Origin: Motilimonas pumila
Lineage (GTDB): Bacteria; Pseudomonadota; Gammaproteobacteria; Enterobacterales; CBDFNC01
Length of the DNA stretch: 64,000 nucleotides
NCBI RefSeq assembly: GCF_003596335.1
Contig: NZ_QZCH01000016.1
Span: forward strand, 52,754 to 116,753
Direction of reading: 5' to 3'
The notes beneath the pieces were generated by a model. That model did not search any database and was not told the origin of the DNA. It saw nothing but the letters and a program-made list of their open reading frames with translations. This document shows, piece by piece, positions 27,610 through 37,745 of this stretch; position 1 is the stretch's first letter; every line of letters begins with the position of its first letter. The position numbers and the translations under genes were made by a program.

Positions 27610-28296
27610 TTAGTTAATAATCAGTAAGTAGAGAGAAAATATTAGTGGAGTAAGCAAGGCGGTTAAGACCGCACATAAAATCAGCGAAACGGAAGAATAA
27701 GCGCCATGTAAACGACTCACTTCAATGGCTTTGGCTGTGCCAAGGGCGTGGGCGGCGGCGCCCATGGCTAATCCTTGCGCCTCAGGTTGATTGACCTTAA
27801 ATATTTTTAAAATCGGTAATGCAAAGCTGGCGCCTAAAATGCCTACCAGTATCACCACTACCGCAGATAAAGCCGGGATCCCACCAATGCCAGCAGTGAC
27901 GTTCATGGCGATAGGAGTGGTAACAGCTTGTGGCGCTAATGAAGCAATTACGCTGATATCTGCGCCTAGTAAATGGGTAACTAAAAGTACGACAATTAAA
28001 GAGGTAAGCACGCCCGCGCAGCAGGCAAGAAGAAGGGGAATCAATTGCGCTTTTATTTGCTGACTTTGCTGATACAAAGGGATCGCTAATGCTACGACGG
28101 CGGGCTCTAGCAGCCAGGTCAACAATTGCGCACCTCGGGCGTAAGTTTGATAAGGGGTTGCTGAAAACATTAGTAACGCCATCAAGCTGATGATTGCCAG
28201 TAAAACAGGGTTAAAAATGGGCAACGGCAACCTTTGATGTACCCAACGGAAGGCAAAAAATAACAAAATTGTAATGGGTAAGGCTAACCAGATCAT
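27610..28296 (-). CDS. yohK: LrgB/CidB-like membrane protein (YohK)
   Basis: 228 residues with about six to seven membrane spans. The conserved LrgB block is LAPQAVTTPIAMNV ... GIGGIPALSAVVVILVGILGA, with a later GAAAHALGTAKAIE motif. The ATG at 28296 overlaps the TGA of the LrgA-like gene (ATGA); a longer frame to 28380 runs inside that gene and is rejected. LrgAB/CidAB pairs were first linked to murein hydrolase export and lysis control, and are also implicated in pyruvate or small-acid transport. It forms an operon with yohJ and cdd. Confidence 0.9.
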   Translation of the reverse strand: MIWLALPITILLFFAFRWVHQRLPLPIFNPVLLAIISLMALLMFSATPYQTYARGAQLLTWLLEPAVVALAIPLYQQSQQIKAQLIPLLLACCAGVLTSLIVVLLVTHLLGADISVIASLAPQAVTTPIAMNVTAGIGGIPALSAVVVILVGILGASFALPILKIFKVNQPEAQGLAMGAAAHALGTAKAIEVSRLHGAYSSVSLILCAVLTALLTPLIFSLYLLIIN

Positions 28297-28637
28297 TTGA
28301 TAAGCCTCTGAAACATATGGCCGACAACCAGCAACACGATAAAGGTGCCTATTACCATTGCCCCCACAATTGCTGGCCATTGCGCGCCAATCAATTCAAG
28401 GTATTCCATAACGCCCACGCCAATGGGAATGAACAGTAGGGCCATGTACTTAAGCAATATATTGGCGCCGGTTTCGACTTGGTGCAGTTTAAAGATGCCC
28501 GTCGTCAGGCAGAAAAAAAGTACCAGCATGCCAATGATGCTACTTGGAAATACAAAAGGTAAGGCATGAGCGATAAGTTTACCGGCAAACAGGCACAACA
28601 GTAGGATGATGGCATCGCGAACGATCAGAAAATTCAT
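28293..28637 (-). CDS. yohJ: LrgA/CidA-like holin-type membrane protein (YohJ)
   Basis: 114 residues, four hydrophobic helices. Family features are the FPSSIIGMLVLFFCL segment and the short polar C-terminus. It partners the LrgB-like protein translated from the overlapping start. It is the first gene of the yohJ-yohK-cdd unit; the promoter should lie in 28638-28758. Confidence 0.88.
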   Translation of the reverse strand: MNFLIVRDAIILLLCLFAGKLIAHALPFVFPSSIIGMLVLFFCLTTGIFKLHQVETGANILLKYMALLFIPIGVGVMEYLELIGAQWPAIVGAMVIGTFIVLLVVGHMFQRLIK

Positions 28638-28758
28638 AAATAATATCAGTACAACAGAGCAATGACCCTATTGTAAAAGACTATGAAAGAATATTCGAGG
28701 TTTGCGCTGTTTAGGCAATATGTGAAATGGTAACAGCAGACAGAGTCTGCGCCTTGAA

Positions 28759-29301
28759 TCAATACGCTATTTCGATGCCGACACTCATTTGGCTAGAGCC
28801 ATAACCTGGGATTTGTCCAGTACTGTATAAAGTTTTTAGGTTCACCGTGTCTGTCATGTCAAAGCTTAAACCGAAGCCCACCGCGAGATCCTCTTTTGAT
28901 TGCGATATTTGCTGATTGTTGTTGATGAACTCGTACATGGCTTGGTCACGGTTTAAATTGGTGTAACCGGCATTGCTTTCGTCATAAAGTTGGCCAAACA
29001 CTTCAAACTGAACCCCGTGGGTTGGGGCTGAAAATAAAGGTAAAGCAACAATGTCATAGAGGTTGGAGTCTTTAAACGCGCTGGGCGTGGCTTGCGGAGA
29101 TAAAAAAGTCTTATTGTAGATGTCGTCGAAAGCTTGGCTCAAGGTCTGATAGGTAGCATGAGGCAAATCAAGCCAATAATTTTGATCAAGGTAACCTTGG
29201 GTAGAAACTTGGTGCTCAGGAACTTGTTTAACAACGGATGGTAAATCCGCCATTGCTTGACCGGAAACAACGACCAAAAACAGACTAATAATGGCTTTCA
29301 T
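28759..29301 (-). CDS. Exported protein of unknown function, possibly outer-membrane associated
   Basis: 180 residues. A clear signal peptide (MKAIISLFLVVVSGQAMA) is followed by a mature protein rich in Gln, Asn, Tyr and Asp. The last ~45 residues alternate polar and hydrophobic residues and end in a Tyr (SVGIEIAY), the usual C-terminal signature of outer-membrane beta-barrels. AGGAG stands about 5 nt before the ATG. I recognise no family. Its neighbours do not indicate a role. Confidence 0.65.
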   Translation of the reverse strand: MKAIISLFLVVVSGQAMADLPSVVKQVPEHQVSTQGYLDQNYWLDLPHATYQTLSQAFDDIYNKTFLSPQATPSAFKDSNLYDIVALPLFSAPTHGVQFEVFGQLYDESNAGYTNLNRDQAMYEFINNNQQISQSKEDLAVGFGLSFDMTDTVNLKTLYSTGQIPGYGSSQMSVGIEIAY

Positions 29302-29554
29302 GGGGTACTCCTTTCCTCACAAGCAATATAACCTAGATACAAAATCGTTTCTTAAATGATGCGTCAAATTTTGCGTTAGATCGTTATAACAGGTCAAAAA
29401 TGATACAAGTTTGACCCGTTTATGATTGTCTTGTGTTGTTAACTTGCAACAATGCGAATCGCAGCGCATGTTATACAGGCTTTGTGACAGAAAGAAGTGG
29501 GTCACAATGGCTAGGCCTATTCATACTATAAGTGGATATTGAGGAAAATGCTCA

Positions 29555-29914
29555 ATGAAGTTGAAAAAAATATTTTTAGTATTCAGTGCCGTGCTTGCGC
29601 TCAGCGCATGTCAGCATGAGTCTACCCAGTGGCATAAACTCGACTTTGATATCAAAGAGATTAACGATAAAGGGCTGAAAAATGGCGTTGGCGTTGATTT
29701 TGAGTTTTGTCTGGCGCAACAAGCGTCGCTGAAACAGCAAGTTCAACAAGCGTATTCTGGATTACAGTTTCAGCAGTCACCAGGGCGCATAGGGTGTAAC
29801 GCTGAGCAATGGCTGGTAATAGGGAACACGTTGCAACCGAATTACCGACAACAACTCACTGAGCTGGTGGCTATTGCAGAAGTGAGTGAGATAAAACAAA
29901 CATTCTGGGAATAA
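29555..29914 (+). CDS. Small lipoprotein of unknown function
   Basis: 119 residues with a lipoprotein signal peptide and a lipobox LSAC (Cys at residue 19). The ~100-residue mature domain has two further cysteines (in FEFCLAQ and RIGCNAEQW) that could form a disulfide. No family recognised. It is divergent from the preceding secreted-protein gene and convergent with the Min operon. Confidence 0.65.
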   Translation: MKLKKIFLVFSAVLALSACQHESTQWHKLDFDIKEINDKGLKNGVGVDFEFCLAQQASLKQQVQQAYSGLQFQQSPGRIGCNAEQWLVIGNTLQPNYRQQLTELVAIAEVSEIKQTFWE

Positions 29915-29917
29915 AAA

Positions 29918-29936
29918 AGGCCACTAAAAGTGGCCT
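29918..29936. terminator. Bidirectional terminator between lipoprotein gene and min operon
   Basis: aggccac / gtggcct with loop taaaa. A6 on the left gives a U tract for the minus-strand min transcript. Confidence 0.7.
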
Positions 29937-29958
29937 GATACCCAATACAGCGTTTGGT

Positions 29959-30222
29959 CTAATTATGCTTTTCATCAGGTAGAGTGACATTTAATTCAAG
30001 AACTGAAAGGTCGTCACTTTTCTGGTCTAACTGAACTGACACTTTATCCGCAGAAATATCAACGTATTTGCGAATCACTTCTAGAATATCATTTTTTAAT
30101 TGAGGCAAATAATCAGGCCCAGCCAACTGGCTGCGTTCGTGCGCCACAATGATCTGTAGTCGCTCTTTCGCCAATTTGGCCGTATTTTTCTTGTTTGAAC
30201 GAAAATAATCCAACAATGCCAT
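29959..30222 (-). CDS. minE: Cell division topological specificity factor MinE
   Basis: 87 residues from the ATG at 30222, which has GGAGG 5 nt upstream inside the end of minD. An amphipathic N-terminus (MALLDYFRS) binds membrane. The MinD-contacting helix is [14 protein letters not shown]. The C-terminal topological domain includes [16 protein letters not shown]. MinE stimulates MinD ATPase and drives the pole-to-pole oscillation that places the division septum. It is the last gene of minC-minD-minE. Confidence 0.97.
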   Translation of the reverse strand: MALLDYFRSNKKNTAKLAKERLQIIVAHERSQLAGPDYLPQLKNDILEVIRKYVDISADKVSVQLDQKSDDLSVLELNVTLPDEKHN

Positions 30223-30223
30223 G

Positions 30224-31033
30224 TTATCCTCCAAAAATACGGCTTAAAAAGCCTTTCTTCTCTTCTTCTATGAAACGAAAGTCTCGCTCTTGACCCAACA
30301 GGCGGTCAACGGCGTCTTGATAAGCCATACCGGCATCGCTTTCTTTATCTAAAATAACGGGCTCCCCTGAGTTAGATGCTTTCAGTACGGCTTGGGACTC
30401 TGGGATCACGCCGAGCAGTTTAACTGCCAAAATATCATTGATGTCTTCTACGCTGAGCATATCGCCATTATTAACCCGTTTCGGCGAATAGCGTGTTACT
30501 AAAAGGTGCTCAACAATTGGCTCTAAGCCTTGCTCTGCACGGCGAGACTTGCTGGACAACATACCGATAATACGATCGGAGTCTCGCACTGAAGACACTT
30601 CAGGGTTAGATGTAATAATAGCTTCATCTGCAAAATACAGCGCCATCATTGCGCCTTTTTCAATTCCGGCAGGGGAGTCACAGACGATGTAATCAAAATC
30701 TTCTGATAAGTCATTCAACACTTTTTCCACGCCTTCGACCGTCAGTGCATCTTTGTCACGGGTTTGTGAGGCCGGTAAAATGTATAAGTTATCCACCCGC
30801 TTATCTTTAATTAATGCTTGGTTAAGGTTGGCTTCGCCGTTGATCACGTTAACAAAATCATAAACGACTCGTCGTTCACAGCCCATGATTAAATCTAGGT
30901 TGCGTAAACCGATGTCAAAATCAACTATCACGGTCTTTTTACCGGCGACGGCCAATCCGGTACCAACAGCAGCACTGGTTGTGGTTTTACCTACACCACC
31001 TTTGCCAGATGTAACGACAATAATTCGTGCCAT
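30224..31033 (-). CDS. minD: Septum-site determining ATPase MinD
   Basis: 269 residues from the ATG at 31033 ([16 protein letters not shown]). A TTG two codons earlier is unlikely. The deviant Walker A is KGGVGKTT. Switch and Walker B regions are [11 protein letters not shown] and [11 protein letters not shown]. The C-terminal amphipathic membrane-targeting helix is [13 protein letters not shown]. MinD dimerises on ATP, recruits MinC to the membrane and is released by MinE. It lies between minC and minE, as usual. Confidence 0.98.
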   Translation of the reverse strand: MARIIVVTSGKGGVGKTTTSAAVGTGLAVAGKKTVIVDFDIGLRNLDLIMGCERRVVYDFVNVINGEANLNQALIKDKRVDNLYILPASQTRDKDALTVEGVEKVLNDLSEDFDYIVCDSPAGIEKGAMMALYFADEAIITSNPEVSSVRDSDRIIGMLSSKSRRAEQGLEPIVEHLLVTRYSPKRVNNGDMLSVEDINDILAVKLLGVIPESQAVLKASNSGEPVILDKESDAGMAYQDAVDRLLGQERDFRFIEEEKKGFLSRIFGG

Positions 31034-31049
31034 TTCCAATAATCCTTTC

Positions 31050-31745
31050 TCAATCTAACTGTGTTATTTGTATTGTGTCTTGTTCTAACCAAATAGTGGC
31101 GCTTTGTTGCCAGCACTCACTTTGTAAGGTTTCACTGAGTTTGTAGTTGCCACAAATGGAAACCAGCTCGGCTTCGAGGCTGCGACAAAATATGCGCGCG
31201 TCATGGTCGCCTTGAGCACCTGCAATCGCACGGCCTCGTAAGTTGCCATAGACATGAATACTGCCATCTGCGATAACTTCTGCCCCAGCACTGACCGAGC
31301 CCATGACAACCAGGTTTTGCTGTTTAGCGTATATTTGTTGTCCCGATCGCACTTGGCCTCGGTGAAATAAGGTAGCAGGACTAGGCTCTACTTGTACTTC
31401 TATTTGTATTTCAGGCGCTTGTGGTTGTGCCGACACCGTTTTCCCTGAAGTTAACACTGCCAGCCCATTATCACGGGCAAGTTGTTTTAATTCTGGGTGA
31501 CTGATGCCAGTGACTCCGACCAAGACTAAACCTTGCGACTTAATCGTTTGCTTTAAGCCAGAAAAATCAAACTCTTCTATATCTTCGTCTAATTTTACGA
31601 CAATGGCTGCGCCATTAAAAAAAGCCGGGGCTTGTTGCACTTTATCCATTAAAGCAGCTTCAACGGCTAACAGATCGTTATTACTGACATTTAATACAAA
31701 AAGTGTGAAATTGGTGCCTTTTAACTCAATATTATTCTCTGCCAT
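31050..31745 (-). CDS. minC: Septum-site determining protein MinC
   Basis: 231 residues from the ATG at 31745, giving the family N-terminus MAENNIELKGTNFTLF. An upstream ATG at 31808 would add 21 residues with no family match. The N-terminal FtsZ-inhibiting domain spans residues 1-105. After a Gln/Pro-rich linker comes the beta-helical C-terminal domain (RGQVRSGQQIYA, VYGNLRGRAIAGA) that dimerises and binds MinD. It blocks FtsZ rings away from midcell. First gene of the operon, divergent from ycgL. Confidence 0.95.
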   Translation of the reverse strand: MAENNIELKGTNFTLFVLNVSNNDLLAVEAALMDKVQQAPAFFNGAAIVVKLDEDIEEFDFSGLKQTIKSQGLVLVGVTGISHPELKQLARDNGLAVLTSGKTVSAQPQAPEIQIEVQVEPSPATLFHRGQVRSGQQIYAKQQNLVVMGSVSAGAEVIADGSIHVYGNLRGRAIAGAQGDHDARIFCRSLEAELVSICGNYKLSETLQSECWQQSATIWLEQDTIQITQLD

Positions 31746-31856
31746 ATGATGGCGGCTTCCCGTAACTAAAAAATCGTTTAATTCTATTAATTCCAACTCG
31801 CACGACATGTTATAGTTTCAACATTCGATAGGCAATAATACACCAAGAAGCATTTT

Positions 31857-32144
31857 ATGTTGTGTGCGATATATAAAAGTTTAAAGAAAGAAGAAACTTA
31901 CCTTTATTTACCAAAGAAAGACGACTTTTCGGCTGTCCCAGAGTCATTATTAACGATGTTTGGTAAACCTAAGTTAGTGATGTTGCTGAATTTAGCAAAA
32001 GATAAAAAATTAATCAGAGCAGATATAAATAAAGTAAAATCTAGCTTAGATGAACAGGGTTTTTATCTGCAATTACCGCCGCCGCCAGTGAATTATCTAG
32101 AACAGCATAAGGCGCAATCTCAACAACAAAAGGAAAATTCATGA
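31857..32144 (+). CDS. ycgL: YcgL family protein (UPF0745)
   Basis: 95 residues. Strong agreement with the family: [43 protein letters not shown]. The structure is known for a homologue but the function is not. Its position divergent from minC is conserved in many gammaproteobacteria. The stop overlaps the mltB start (ATGA), so both are translated from one message. Confidence 0.93.
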   Translation: MLCAIYKSLKKEETYLYLPKKDDFSAVPESLLTMFGKPKLVMLLNLAKDKKLIRADINKVKSSLDEQGFYLQLPPPPVNYLEQHKAQSQQQKENS

Positions 32145-33127
32145 AGCTAAAAATGCATTGGTTGGCTGGATGCCTTGCCGTTTTCTCACTGCCACACGCT
32201 TTTGCGACTGAAAAGCCTACTTTTGAACAATATCTTGACCAAATCGAACAGCAAGCCGTCGCCCAAGGCATTAAGCAAGATGTTGCTCAGCAAGCGCTTA
32301 GCCAAGCAAGCTTTATTAAACGTGCCGTTAAGTTAGATAAATCGCAACCTGAATTTAAGCAAACGTTAGACACTTACTTGCCCAAGGCTGTGCCGCAATG
32401 GAAAGTAAAGCAAGCTCGCAGTTTATATAAAAAGCATAAAACGGAGCTGGAAGCCATTGCTGCTCAGTATGGTGTTCAAGCCCGCTTTATTGTGGCTTTG
32501 TGGGGCATTGAAACCAACTTTGGTGGTTATACGGGAAATTTTGACGTGGTATCGGCGTTAGCAACGTTGGCATACGACGGTCGCCGGGAAGCTTTTTTCA
32601 AAGAGCAGTTGCTCGCAGCACTGCAAATTCTAGATGAAGGCCATATTGATCTCGCCAACATGAAAGGCTCTTGGGCCGGTGCTATGGGCCAATGCCAATT
32701 TATGCCGACCTCATTTTTAACTTTTGCAGTGGATCACGACGGTGACGGTCGCAAAGACATTTGGCAAACGGAAGCGGATGTTTTTGCTTCTGCGGCCAAC
32801 TACCTTAAAAATTCGGGTTGGAATGACGACCTGACTTGGGGCCGACAAGTGAAATTACCGGCCAATTTTGACGAGTCTCTTGCCGGCTTAAAACAGCCGC
32901 AAAAAACCTTGGCACAATGGCAAGCGCTTGGGGTGACTAAGCCAGATGGCTCACCGTTACCACAACGGGATATTAGCGCCAACATTGTCATCCCGGACGA
33001 CAAAACGGGTCGTGTCTACCTGGCATATGATAACTACAAAGTCTTAATGAAGTGGAATCGCTCTAATTACTTTGTGGCTGCAGTGGGCACATTGGCCGAT
33101 CGTATTGGCTATCCGCCAGTGCAATAA
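32141..33127 (+). CDS. mltB: Lytic murein transglycosylase B-type (SLT_2 family)
   Basis: 328 residues with a signal peptide (cleavage near HAFA) and no lipobox, so a soluble periplasmic MltB-type enzyme. The catalytic Glu is E124 in [10 protein letters not shown]. Family blocks are [29 protein letters not shown] and ASAANYL. It cleaves the MurNAc-GlcNAc bond of peptidoglycan with formation of 1,6-anhydro ends. It overlaps ycgL by 4 nt. Confidence 0.92.
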   Translation: MKLKMHWLAGCLAVFSLPHAFATEKPTFEQYLDQIEQQAVAQGIKQDVAQQALSQASFIKRAVKLDKSQPEFKQTLDTYLPKAVPQWKVKQARSLYKKHKTELEAIAAQYGVQARFIVALWGIETNFGGYTGNFDVVSALATLAYDGRREAFFKEQLLAALQILDEGHIDLANMKGSWAGAMGQCQFMPTSFLTFAVDHDGDGRKDIWQTEADVFASAANYLKNSGWNDDLTWGRQVKLPANFDESLAGLKQPQKTLAQWQALGVTKPDGSPLPQRDISANIVIPDDKTGRVYLAYDNYKVLMKWNRSNYFVAAVGTLADRIGYPPVQ

Positions 33128-33146
33128 GCCATCGAGTGGCATGTTT

Positions 33147-33199
33147 GCCCTGTGATAACAAAACAGCAGCATTAAGCTGCTGTTTTGTTATCACAGGGC
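33147..33199. terminator. Perfect 24-bp bidirectional terminator
   Basis: Arms 33147-33170 and 33176-33199 are exact reverse complements, with loop attaa. It is shared by convergent mltB and the aap operon. The core is aaacagcagc / gctgctgttt. Confidence 0.85.
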
Positions 33200-33205
33200 A
33201 CTGTT

Positions 33206-33952
33206 TCAGTGAGATAAGATTTGGTCTAGAAAAAGTTGTAAACGGTCTGATTCTGGCTGCTCAAAAAAGGTTTCAGGATCGTTTTCCTCTATGATTTGAC
33301 CTTGATCCATAAAAATCACCCGATCAGCCACTTTTTTCGCAAAGCCCATTTCGTGGGTGACGCAGACCATGGTGATGCCTTCATTTGCCAACTCAATCAT
33401 TACGTCGAGCACTTCTGACACCATTTCTGGATCGAGGGCGGAAGTGGGTTCATCAAATAACATTATTTCAGGGTTGATACACAAACAACGGGCAATGGCG
33501 ACTCGTTGCTGTTGACCACCCGATAGCTGATTGGGGTATTTTTTAGCTTGATTGGCAATTTTGACCCGCTCTAAATAATACATCGCGGTTTCAATAGCTT
33601 CTTTACGCGGCTTTTTATGCACCCAAGTGGGGGCGAGTACTAGATTATCAAGCACGGTAAGGTGAGGAAAGAGATTAAAGTGCTGGAACACCATGCCCAC
33701 TTGTGAGCGAATATGGCGCACGACTTTAACGTCTTCAATGAGCTCGGTGCCATTGATGACAATATTGCCTTGTTGAAATTTTTCGAGATGATTAAGGCAG
33801 CGAATAGTGGTTGATTTGCCTGATCCAGAAGGGCCGCAAATGACGACTTTTTCGCCTTTTTTAATGGTGAGGTTAACGTCTTTAAGCACATGAAAGTCTC
33901 CATACCACTTATTGACATTTTCCATTGAAATCATAGCTTGTTGTGATGACAT
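33206..33952 (-). CDS. aapP: Amino-acid ABC transporter ATP-binding protein AapP
   Basis: 248 residues. Walker A is [10 protein letters not shown]-loop [13 protein letters not shown], signature [15 protein letters not shown], Walker [14 protein letters not shown] and H-loop VTHEMGF. It belongs to the polar amino-acid (GlnQ/HisP) group and energises the AapQ/AapM permease pair encoded upstream. It is the last gene of aapJ-aapQ-aapM-aapP, 19 nt after aapM. Confidence 0.93.
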   Translation of the reverse strand: MSSQQAMISMENVNKWYGDFHVLKDVNLTIKKGEKVVICGPSGSGKSTTIRCLNHLEKFQQGNIVINGTELIEDVKVVRHIRSQVGMVFQHFNLFPHLTVLDNLVLAPTWVHKKPRKEAIETAMYYLERVKIANQAKKYPNQLSGGQQQRVAIARCLCINPEIMLFDEPTSALDPEMVSEVLDVMIELANEGITMVCVTHEMGFAKKVADRVIFMDQGQIIEENDPETFFEQPESDRLQLFLDQILSH

Positions 33953-33971
33953 TAGGCTTCCTACTGAATGC

Positions 33972-35054
33972 TTATTTAAGTTCGGTATTAAATCGGCGCT
34001 CTACGGATTTAGAGTATTGCGACATTGAAAAACAGAATACCCAATAGATAAAAGTCACAAAGACGTAACCCTCTACCTCATAGCCAAGCCATTCTGGGTC
34101 ACTGTTGGTTAACGTGACCATGGCCAAAATATCAAATAAGCCGATAATCAGGACAAGGGTAGTGTCTTTGAACAGTGATATAAAAGAGCCCACTAAGTTG
34201 GGAATGGATATTTTTAATGCTTGGGGCAAGATGATCAGCAACATACTTTGCCAATAACTTAAGCCCATCGACTTGGCGGCTTCATATTGGCCTTTCGGGA
34301 TAGCTTGCAAACCTCCGCGAACCACCTCGGCAATATACGCGGCTTGGAACAAGGTTATACCAATCAGTGCTCTAAGCAATTTATCAAATTCAATACCATC
34401 ATGGAAAAACAGCGGTAACACTACAGAAGCCATGAATAAAATGGTGATCAATGGTACTCCGCGAACAAACTCGATAAAGCCAACGCATAACGTTTTGACA
34501 ATAGGCATATGCGATTGCCGGCCTAAAGCGAGCACAATACCAATGGGGAAGGACGCAATAATGCCAACAGCTGCAACGATAACCGTGAGCATCAAGCCGC
34601 CCCACTTAGGAGTATCAACCACTTCCAAACCAAAGACACCGCCGTAGATGAAAATGATTGAAATAATTGGGTAGAGCACCATCAGCGCAAGTTTGAGAGG
34701 CACGTGCTTAAAATTCATCATTGCCGCAATAAATAATGCTGTAATGATGATCACTAAATTTGGCCGCCAATGCAGCGCTTGCGGGTAAAAACCGTAAATA
34801 AACTGATCAAACTTTTCGATGATAAATATCCAGCGCGCGCCCTCCTTAACGATGTCTTGCTGGGAGCCACTCCAAGTAGCATCTATGAGTAGCCAGTTGA
34901 CTAACGGAGGAAGCACGCTGTACAAAAAATACAGACACAATAACGTCAGTATGCTGTTACCTATGCTCGAAAATAGGTTTTGGCGACACCAATAAATGAG
35001 GCCTCGGTTATTTGAGGGAGCGGGTTTAGCTTGTTTTACCTCATACACTGCCAT
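33972..35054 (-). CDS. aapM: Amino-acid ABC transporter permease AapM
   Basis: 360 residues. A long N-terminal extension with membrane spans, typical of AapM/BztC, precedes the core permease domain. The EAA loop is [23 protein letters not shown]. The inner-membrane channel forms with AapQ for broad-range L-amino-acid uptake. It lies 2 nt after aapQ. Confidence 0.92.
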   Translation of the reverse strand: MAVYEVKQAKPAPSNNRGLIYWCRQNLFSSIGNSILTLLCLYFLYSVLPPLVNWLLIDATWSGSQQDIVKEGARWIFIIEKFDQFIYGFYPQALHWRPNLVIIITALFIAAMMNFKHVPLKLALMVLYPIISIIFIYGGVFGLEVVDTPKWGGLMLTVIVAAVGIIASFPIGIVLALGRQSHMPIVKTLCVGFIEFVRGVPLITILFMASVVLPLFFHDGIEFDKLLRALIGITLFQAAYIAEVVRGGLQAIPKGQYEAAKSMGLSYWQSMLLIILPQALKISIPNLVGSFISLFKDTTLVLIIGLFDILAMVTLTNSDPEWLGYEVEGYVFVTFIYWVFCFSMSQYSKSVERRFNTELK

Positions 35055-35056
35055 GG

Positions 35057-36229
35057 TTAACGTCCTTTGATGGCTGTTTTAGCGTTAAACCAGTTCAGTA
35101 ATAATGAAATAATAATACTGAACGCGAGGTAGACCATCATGGTCATCAATATAATTTCAATGGCTTGGCCAACTTGATTAAGGGTGGTTCCAGAAAAGAG
35201 GGTGACAATTTCGGGGTAACCAATGGCGGTCGCCAAAGAAGAGTTTTTGACCAAGTTTAAATATTGATTGATGACAGGAGGAATAATGACACGCATGGCT
35301 TGGGGCAATACCACTTTGCGTAAAATTACGTGTTCTTTTAGGCCGAGGGCTTTAGCGGCTTCTTTTTGCCCTTTGGGTACCGCCTCAATCCCTGCTCTGA
35401 CGGCTTCAGCGATGTAAGTCGCGGTGTAAATAATTAAAGCAAACGCAAGGGCAAGTAATTCAGGAATGACGGTGATGCCACCTTTAAAGTTAAAACCTTT
35501 CAGTACCGGGTATTGCGCACTGATGGGCTGGCCAACTAAGAAGTAAACCAGCACAGGCGCGCCGATGATTAACCCTGCTGATACCCAAAATATGGGAAAC
35601 TCTTCACCCGTATTGTCATGGCGTGCAACTGCCCATCGGGCAAGAAAAAACACGCCAAAAACCGCCAGTATAAACGCAATAAAGATGGCGCTAGCCCCGG
35701 CCTCAAATACCGGCTCAGGCATTAAAAAACCGCGGTTGTTAAGAAAGAAACTGTCAAAGTAACTTAAACTTTGCCTCGGAGAGGGCAGCGCTGCGAGTAC
35801 CACGTTGTACCAAAATAGAATTTGTAACAACACAGGAATATTTCGAAATGTTTCAATATAGACTTGCGCCAGTTTGGCAATCAAAAAGTTAGGTGACAAC
35901 CTGGCTACGCCAACAATCAGGCCCAATAAACTGGTAAACACAATGCCAATCACAGAGACCAGTAGTGTGTTTAATATTCCAACGTAAAATACGTCTCCAT
36001 AAGTCGAGCTGCCGTCGTCGTAGGCAATTAATGTTTGGCTAATGCCAAATCCTGCGGTGTTATCCAGAAAGTCAAAACCGGTCGCAATACCACGCTTCTC
36101 GATATTGTCGAACATGTTGTTGGTAAAATAAAACGCCAAGCACACAACCGCGAGTAGGGCGATGATTTGATATAGAATCGCACGGTGGTTGGGGTTATTT
36201 AAGACGCTAACAGAGGTGTTTGGTTTCAT
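35057..36229 (-). CDS. aapQ: Amino-acid ABC transporter permease AapQ
   Basis: 390 residues with about eight spans. The EAA loop is KEAAKALGLKEHVILRKVVLPQAMR near residue 295. An N-terminal helix is followed by a periplasmic segment (DNTAGFGISQTLIAYDD) shared by AapQ/BztB proteins. It is the second gene of the operon, 44 nt after aapJ. Confidence 0.92.
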   Translation of the reverse strand: MKPNTSVSVLNNPNHRAILYQIIALLAVVCLAFYFTNNMFDNIEKRGIATGFDFLDNTAGFGISQTLIAYDDGSSTYGDVFYVGILNTLLVSVIGIVFTSLLGLIVGVARLSPNFLIAKLAQVYIETFRNIPVLLQILFWYNVVLAALPSPRQSLSYFDSFFLNNRGFLMPEPVFEAGASAIFIAFILAVFGVFFLARWAVARHDNTGEEFPIFWVSAGLIIGAPVLVYFLVGQPISAQYPVLKGFNFKGGITVIPELLALAFALIIYTATYIAEAVRAGIEAVPKGQKEAAKALGLKEHVILRKVVLPQAMRVIIPPVINQYLNLVKNSSLATAIGYPEIVTLFSGTTLNQVGQAIEIILMTMMVYLAFSIIISLLLNWFNAKTAIKGR

Positions 36230-36273
36230 AGTGATAGCCGGTCACAGGGAAAGCTCCCTGTGACCCATGGTCC

Positions 36274-37290
36274 TTATCTGATTGGCATTGAATACATCAA
36301 GCCACCTTTAAGCCAAAGCTCATTCAGGCCTCTATCTATTTTCAGAGGTGACCCCGTGCCTACGTTGCGGTCAAACATTTCGCCGTAATTACCCAAGTTT
36401 TTCACCATGTTATAGGCCCATTTTCCATCTAAACCCAGCTGCTCACCGGCTTTTCCTGAAGTGCCAAGTAAGCGTTTTATGTTTGGGTTTTCAGATTTGA
36501 GCTGTTTATCGACATTGGCTTGAGTTACGCCAAGTTCTTCGGCTTCTAGTAACGCAAACAAGCTCCAGCGCACTATGTTGAACCACTTATCGTCGCCTTG
36601 GCGCACGACTGGTCCAAGGGGTTCTTTGGAGATTATTTCAGGCAATACCACCACCGCGCTTGGATCTTCCATTTTTAAGCGTAAGCCATACAGCTGCGAA
36701 GCGTCAGAGGTAACCGCATCACAACGGCCTTTTTTGAAGCCGTCGATAGTTTGCCCAGAGGTATCGTAAGTGACGGCTTTATATTCCATTTTTTGCGATT
36801 TAAAATAATCGGTCAGGTTAAGCTCTGTCGTCGTCCCTGCTTGAATACAAAAGGTGGCTCCATCGAGCTCTTTGGCTGACTTGATGCCTAGGCTTTTATT
36901 GACTAGAAACCCTTGTCCGTCATAGTAATTCACTCCAGTGAAGTTAAGACCGAGTGAGTTATCGCGTGTGGCTGTCCAAGTGGAGGTTCTTGCAAGTAAA
37001 TCAATTTCGCCACTTTGCAATGCAGTAAAACGCTCTTTGGCAGTCAAGGGCACAAATTTGACCTTGCTTGGGTCGCCAAACACGGCAGTGGCAACGGCAT
37101 GACAAAAATCAACATCTAACCCTTTCCATACGCCTTTTGAATCGGTGGCAGAAAACCCCGGAATACCAGTGGATACGCCACAATTAAGCGCGCCTTTCTT
37201 TTTTACGCTGTCTAAGGTGTCGGCTTGTGCTAGGGCGGGTAATAAAGTCAAACTGGCGATCACGGGCAGGGCAATTTTGGTCAATTTCAT
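36274..37290 (-). CDS. aapJ: General L-amino-acid binding protein AapJ
   Basis: 338 residues with a signal peptide (cleavage near ALAQA). Family-3 solute-binding domain: LNCGVSTGIPGFSATDSKGVWKG, the LLARTSTWTATRDNSLGLNF block specific to AapJ/BztA, and a late YGEMFDRNVG. It delivers amino acids to AapQ/AapM. It is the first gene and should have its promoter in the 37291-37745 divergent gap. Confidence 0.94.
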   Translation of the reverse strand: MKLTKIALPVIASLTLLPALAQADTLDSVKKKGALNCGVSTGIPGFSATDSKGVWKGLDVDFCHAVATAVFGDPSKVKFVPLTAKERFTALQSGEIDLLARTSTWTATRDNSLGLNFTGVNYYDGQGFLVNKSLGIKSAKELDGATFCIQAGTTTELNLTDYFKSQKMEYKAVTYDTSGQTIDGFKKGRCDAVTSDASQLYGLRLKMEDPSAVVVLPEIISKEPLGPVVRQGDDKWFNIVRWSLFALLEAEELGVTQANVDKQLKSENPNIKRLLGTSGKAGEQLGLDGKWAYNMVKNLGNYGEMFDRNVGTGSPLKIDRGLNELWLKGGLMYSMPIR

Positions 37291-37745
37291 TATTTAATCC
37301 TTGAAAGTCATTCACAATAGCTAAGCGTTAACAAACATGTTACATCTTGAGTATTGATGCAAATAAGGTGATATGACAAGAAAGGAGTGGTTAAAAAACA
37401 ATCACTTCTGTGGCTGTTGTGCATATTTATGCGACAAATAAGCGTTGACGACGCATGCTTATTTTAATTTGATGTTTATGGCAGTGAGCGTAAACAAAGT
37501 AATAAGTAGATGTTTATTTTGAATAAACGGTGAGAAACATCGCCGTTTATCGCAGCGGGTATTGTTTGAATAGTATAAAGTGTTGCATAGATGTTAATTT
37601 TTAATGAGAGTAGATCTTTGCGATCCTGATCAAAGACGCTGCTGCAGATTGAACGCTCTAGCATTAGGATTTCGTCTTGCAGTTTACCCCGCTAAGCGTT
37701 ATAACAGCGCCCAGATCATTTATGAGCTGCAAACAACGAGAACAT
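37291..37745. other. Divergent gap between aapJ and ycgN
   Basis: 455 bp. Contains a perfect 8-bp inverted repeat, ataaacgg (37523-37530) / ccgtttat (37543-37550), with a 12-nt loop that could be an operator or RNA hairpin. AT-rich stretches suit promoters on both strands. Short frames here are not convincing genes. Confidence 0.35.

Noticed and set aside
29317..29505. 62-residue minus-strand frame before the lipoprotein gene
   Set aside because: Cysteine/histidine-rich chance translation of promoter DNA, no ribosome site.
37476..37664. 62-residue minus-strand frame between aapJ and ycgN
   Set aside because: Lies in AT-rich promoter DNA without supporting signals.
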